From: CAIXSC01 sp046349855
GTDB taxonomy: Bacteria; Planctomycetota; Planctomycetia; Pirellulales; Pirellulaceae
Direction: 5' to 3'
Length of the DNA stretch: 64,000 nt
Assembly (NCBI GenBank): GCA_046349855.1
Contig: JAXMBM010000028.1
Location: forward strand, 24,365-88,364
The notes under the pieces were generated by a model, which saw only the letters and a program-made list of their open reading frames with translations, was not told where the DNA came from and ran no database searches. Position numbers and translations under genes: made by a program. Positions 63,001-64,000 of the stretch are shown piece after piece. Numbering within the stretch: the first letter of the stretch is position 1; every line of letters begins with the position of its first letter.

Positions 63001-64000
63001 CACCACTCCCAGATTCGCGTGCAGAAAGACAAATCGTCCCTGGGAATCCTGTTCCAGGCAGGTGATGTAGTCGTGCCCGCCCGCTGACGTCGGATACTGG
63101 TTCGAGAAGCACTCGTAGAAGTCGGTCTCCCCGTCGCCGTTCTGGTCGCGCAGGCGGGTAATCTGGTCCCGCCCCAACACGAACACCTGATCGCCATCCG
63201 CCGCCCGCTTCACCAGCAGTCCGAGCGGCTGGTGCAGGCCGGTGGCGATGCGCTGCCAGCGCAGCGGAAAGGATGCGGCCGCCGAACGCGCGGTGGGGGC
63301 GGCGGGTTCGGCTCCGCGGTGGACCCGCCACACATCGCCGTGCACCGTGCAGACCACCAGATCGCCGTTGGAGAGAAAATCGTGGCCGCTGGTGAACATC
63401 AGCGCTCGATAAGGATTGTCGAACGGCAGGGTGAACGTATCGAGAACGTACGGAGCGTCATCGGCCGACTTGTGTCCCTGCGTTTCGATCTTCTCGGTCC
63501 AGCGTGCCGCCCCGGGACGAACCAGTTCCTGCACCGAAGAGGTCGATGGCGAAGGGGATGGACCCGCGGCCCCGCGCGTTGTCGCGGGCAGGTAGCGCAC
63601 CTGAAATGATTGACGGCGAGTGGCCGCTGGAATTCGCAGCACGACGCGTCGGCGCTGGTCCGCATCCTGAGTTTCCAGCCAGGACGGATCGCCGCCCATA
63701 AGCTCGACGCGCGGCGGGGAGGGCTGGCCATTCAGCGGCATGTCGAGCAACCGGCAGACCAGCGGACGAGAGGTCGGCGCGACGTCGAAGGAACGTGTCA
63801 CGACTGGCCCCGTTGGCGTCTGTTCGCTCCAAGGCGATTCGAGCACCTCCACATCGTCGACGCGATAGTCGAGCACCACTCGCGCCCCGTGGACGTGATG
63901 GCCACGGAAATGCAGACGTTCGGCCTGCCAACCCGCCCCTTCGGGCATGGTGAACCAGACGTCACCGGCCGGTTTGGGTGGAGCGATGATCCCGAAACGC
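60013..64000 (-). CDS. Large multiheme cytochrome c protein with PA14-like domain, 5' end off the window
   Basis: The reading frame is open past the right edge (it begins ...PPKPAGDVWFTMPEGAGW at 64000), so the N-terminus and start are not seen. Visible parts in order: a beta-sandwich typical of DUF6797-like openings, a seven-bladed propeller-like section (HDFLSNGDLVVCTVHGDVWRV..., PNGLGLGPDDVI), a PA14-like domain (PPGRFRLRWEGYLRVPLPLS..., NKIVVDYVSPAEGDATVQLAWESP), then four or five cytochrome c segments with five CxxCH sites: CAACH (~61440), CLACH (~61155), CTVCH (~60875), CAACH (~60630) and CRQCH (~60280). The last covers the final C-terminal part. It should be an exported c-type cytochrome, possibly linked to degradation of complex substrates; function is unknown. 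Confidence 0.9.
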   Translation of the reverse strand, partial: RFGIIAPPKPAGDVWFTMPEGAGWQAERLHFRGHHVHGARVVLDYRVDDVEVLESPWSEQTPTGPVVTRSFDVAPTSRPLVCRLLDMPLNGQPSPPRVELMGGDPSWLETQDADQRRRVVLRIPAATRRQSFQVRYLPATTRGAAGPSPSPSTSSVQELVRPGAARWTEKIETQGHKSADDAPYVLDTFTLPFDNPYRALMFTSGHDFLSNGDLVVCTVHGDVWRVHRGAEPAAPTARSAAASFPLRWQRIATGLHQPLGLLVKRAADGDQVFVLGRDQITRLRDQNGDGETDFYECFSNQYPTSAGGHDYITCLEQDSQGRFVFLHANLGVVRVATDGRSFDVLSTGLRNPNGLGLGPDDVITAAPQEGEWTPASAIYVARPGAHFGGGGPRVTPERPLGFDPPLVWIPRRVDNSSGGQTWVTSRQWGPLTGQLLHLSFGQCSLMLVGGEPQGGPWAQRRSAFLVEFPGRFESGAMRGRFSPFDGQLYVTGLRGWTSAATRDGCLQRVRYTGQPVDLPLATQPYRNGLAITFSDPLDREAAEQPGNYHVERWNYRYSAAYGSPEFRVSDPQQEGRDEVRVRSATLLDERTVFLEMADMRPVHEMAISCSLQSAAGTDPRSAPRPIRRTLYQSIHALGDQQVDEARLTRRADAGALDESVAAGLRPGLLARFAPHSGETEQTSQTGSNAAATGAAGGDQRAPSFVDCRVDRMAALRVRPETSPTPFLPPGRFRLRWEGYLRVPLPLSASFSLQGTGAAALSINDVVVRSLQPLTAATPTAAAPVMLRGGFNKIVVDYVSPAEGDATVQLAWESPEFAREPVPPTQWFCAGDDPQLLSSETLRRGRELFATLKCAACHPVPSSPPWSAELLSDAPQLTGAARLHPDWLTDWIASPGKSQPECRMPRLGATSDEARELASWVKKWMNETPAAAPTGDVRAGSLAFEQLGCLACHRLTTEGQDPWRRRSLTQVNAKFPDGELARWLREPGRYHPTTRMPDFRLDAATSSALEAYLRSQSAPREALEKETPASDRGEKLAAEFRCTVCHAAGPQTPQPLAAPVPLVDLASPRGCLAPADHQRRAVPWYDLAPADRVAVARFVASGYDSLGRAAPSEMARSLLQTLRCAACHDRDGQRSPRGRIVVEEGERGLVPEPLPNLTWTGDKLHAQWTQAFLAGQYRDQPLRPWLQARMPVFPAFAAVLAEGFAAEHGVDPTPRSPVPVDEHLVQLGHQLTQRTALDCRQCHAVGDQPAQGDDQTKIAPGINFALVRQRVRYDYYQRFTLDPPRFDISTKMPKLAPDGKKTKVEGILEGDARRQFDAIWQFLQYGVQP

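Overview
The window (64 kb, high GC) reads as chromosome of a member of the Planctomycetota. The evidence is a paired PSCyt1/PSCyt2/PSD1 cytochrome and DUF1501 gene set, very large extracellular proteins with dockerin, FG-GAP, SdrD-B and RTX repeats, a short Arg-rich N-terminal export motif of the LE-x-L-x-R-x-L type (Planctomycete extracellular motif, PF07595) on four of them, and several secreted sulfatase-, ceramidase-, CehA/McbA- and enolase-like proteins. The sequence alone does not give genus or species. I saw no tRNA, rRNA or CRISPR array.

Layout. 1-1.5 kb: intergenic repeats and a decayed 0.9-kb piece of an IS1634-like transposase gene. 1.6-3.8 kb: a small membrane protein and a gene broken by frameshifts. 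3.9-14.5 kb, minus strand: argJ and argC (arginine synthesis), aceF and aceE (pyruvate dehydrogenase E2 and E1), rpiB overlapping a fused Sua5/low-molecular-weight phosphatase gene, and an exported isochorismatase-like/ThuA-like protein. 14.8-29.4 kb, plus strand: a TlpA-like lipoprotein, an unknown protein, a secreted propeller-like protein, a cyclophilin-dockerin protein, the PSD1 and DUF1501 pair, pyrF and a nucleoside hydrolase. 29.6-48.1 kb: four giant or large exported proteins (SdrD-B/RTX; thioredoxin-like/cyclophilin/dockerin; WD40-like; a 2375-residue double FG-GAP propeller/dockerin protein). 48.3-49.2 kb: a second, better preserved copy of the same 0.9-kb transposase piece in inverted orientation. 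49.3-64 kb: an RlmI-like methyltransferase, a CehA/McbA-like hydrolase, then dnaJ-like, rnpA, yidD, a sulfatase with a frameshifted C-terminal domain, a lactonase, an enolase-superfamily protein, a ceramidase-like protein, and a five-heme-site cytochrome running off the right end.

How it fits together. The housekeeping genes are ordinary. The unusual content is the exported-protein block. Two proteins combine cyclophilin-like domains with a second domain (His-rich in one, thioredoxin-like in the other) and end in dockerins. A third carries two complete sets of seven FG-GAP repeats, one of which appears inserted into a degenerate M23 peptidase fold. Three dockerin proteins occur but no cohesin was recognised. 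The two inverted transposase fragments bracket about 47 kb and could support inversion of the whole block by homologous recombination.
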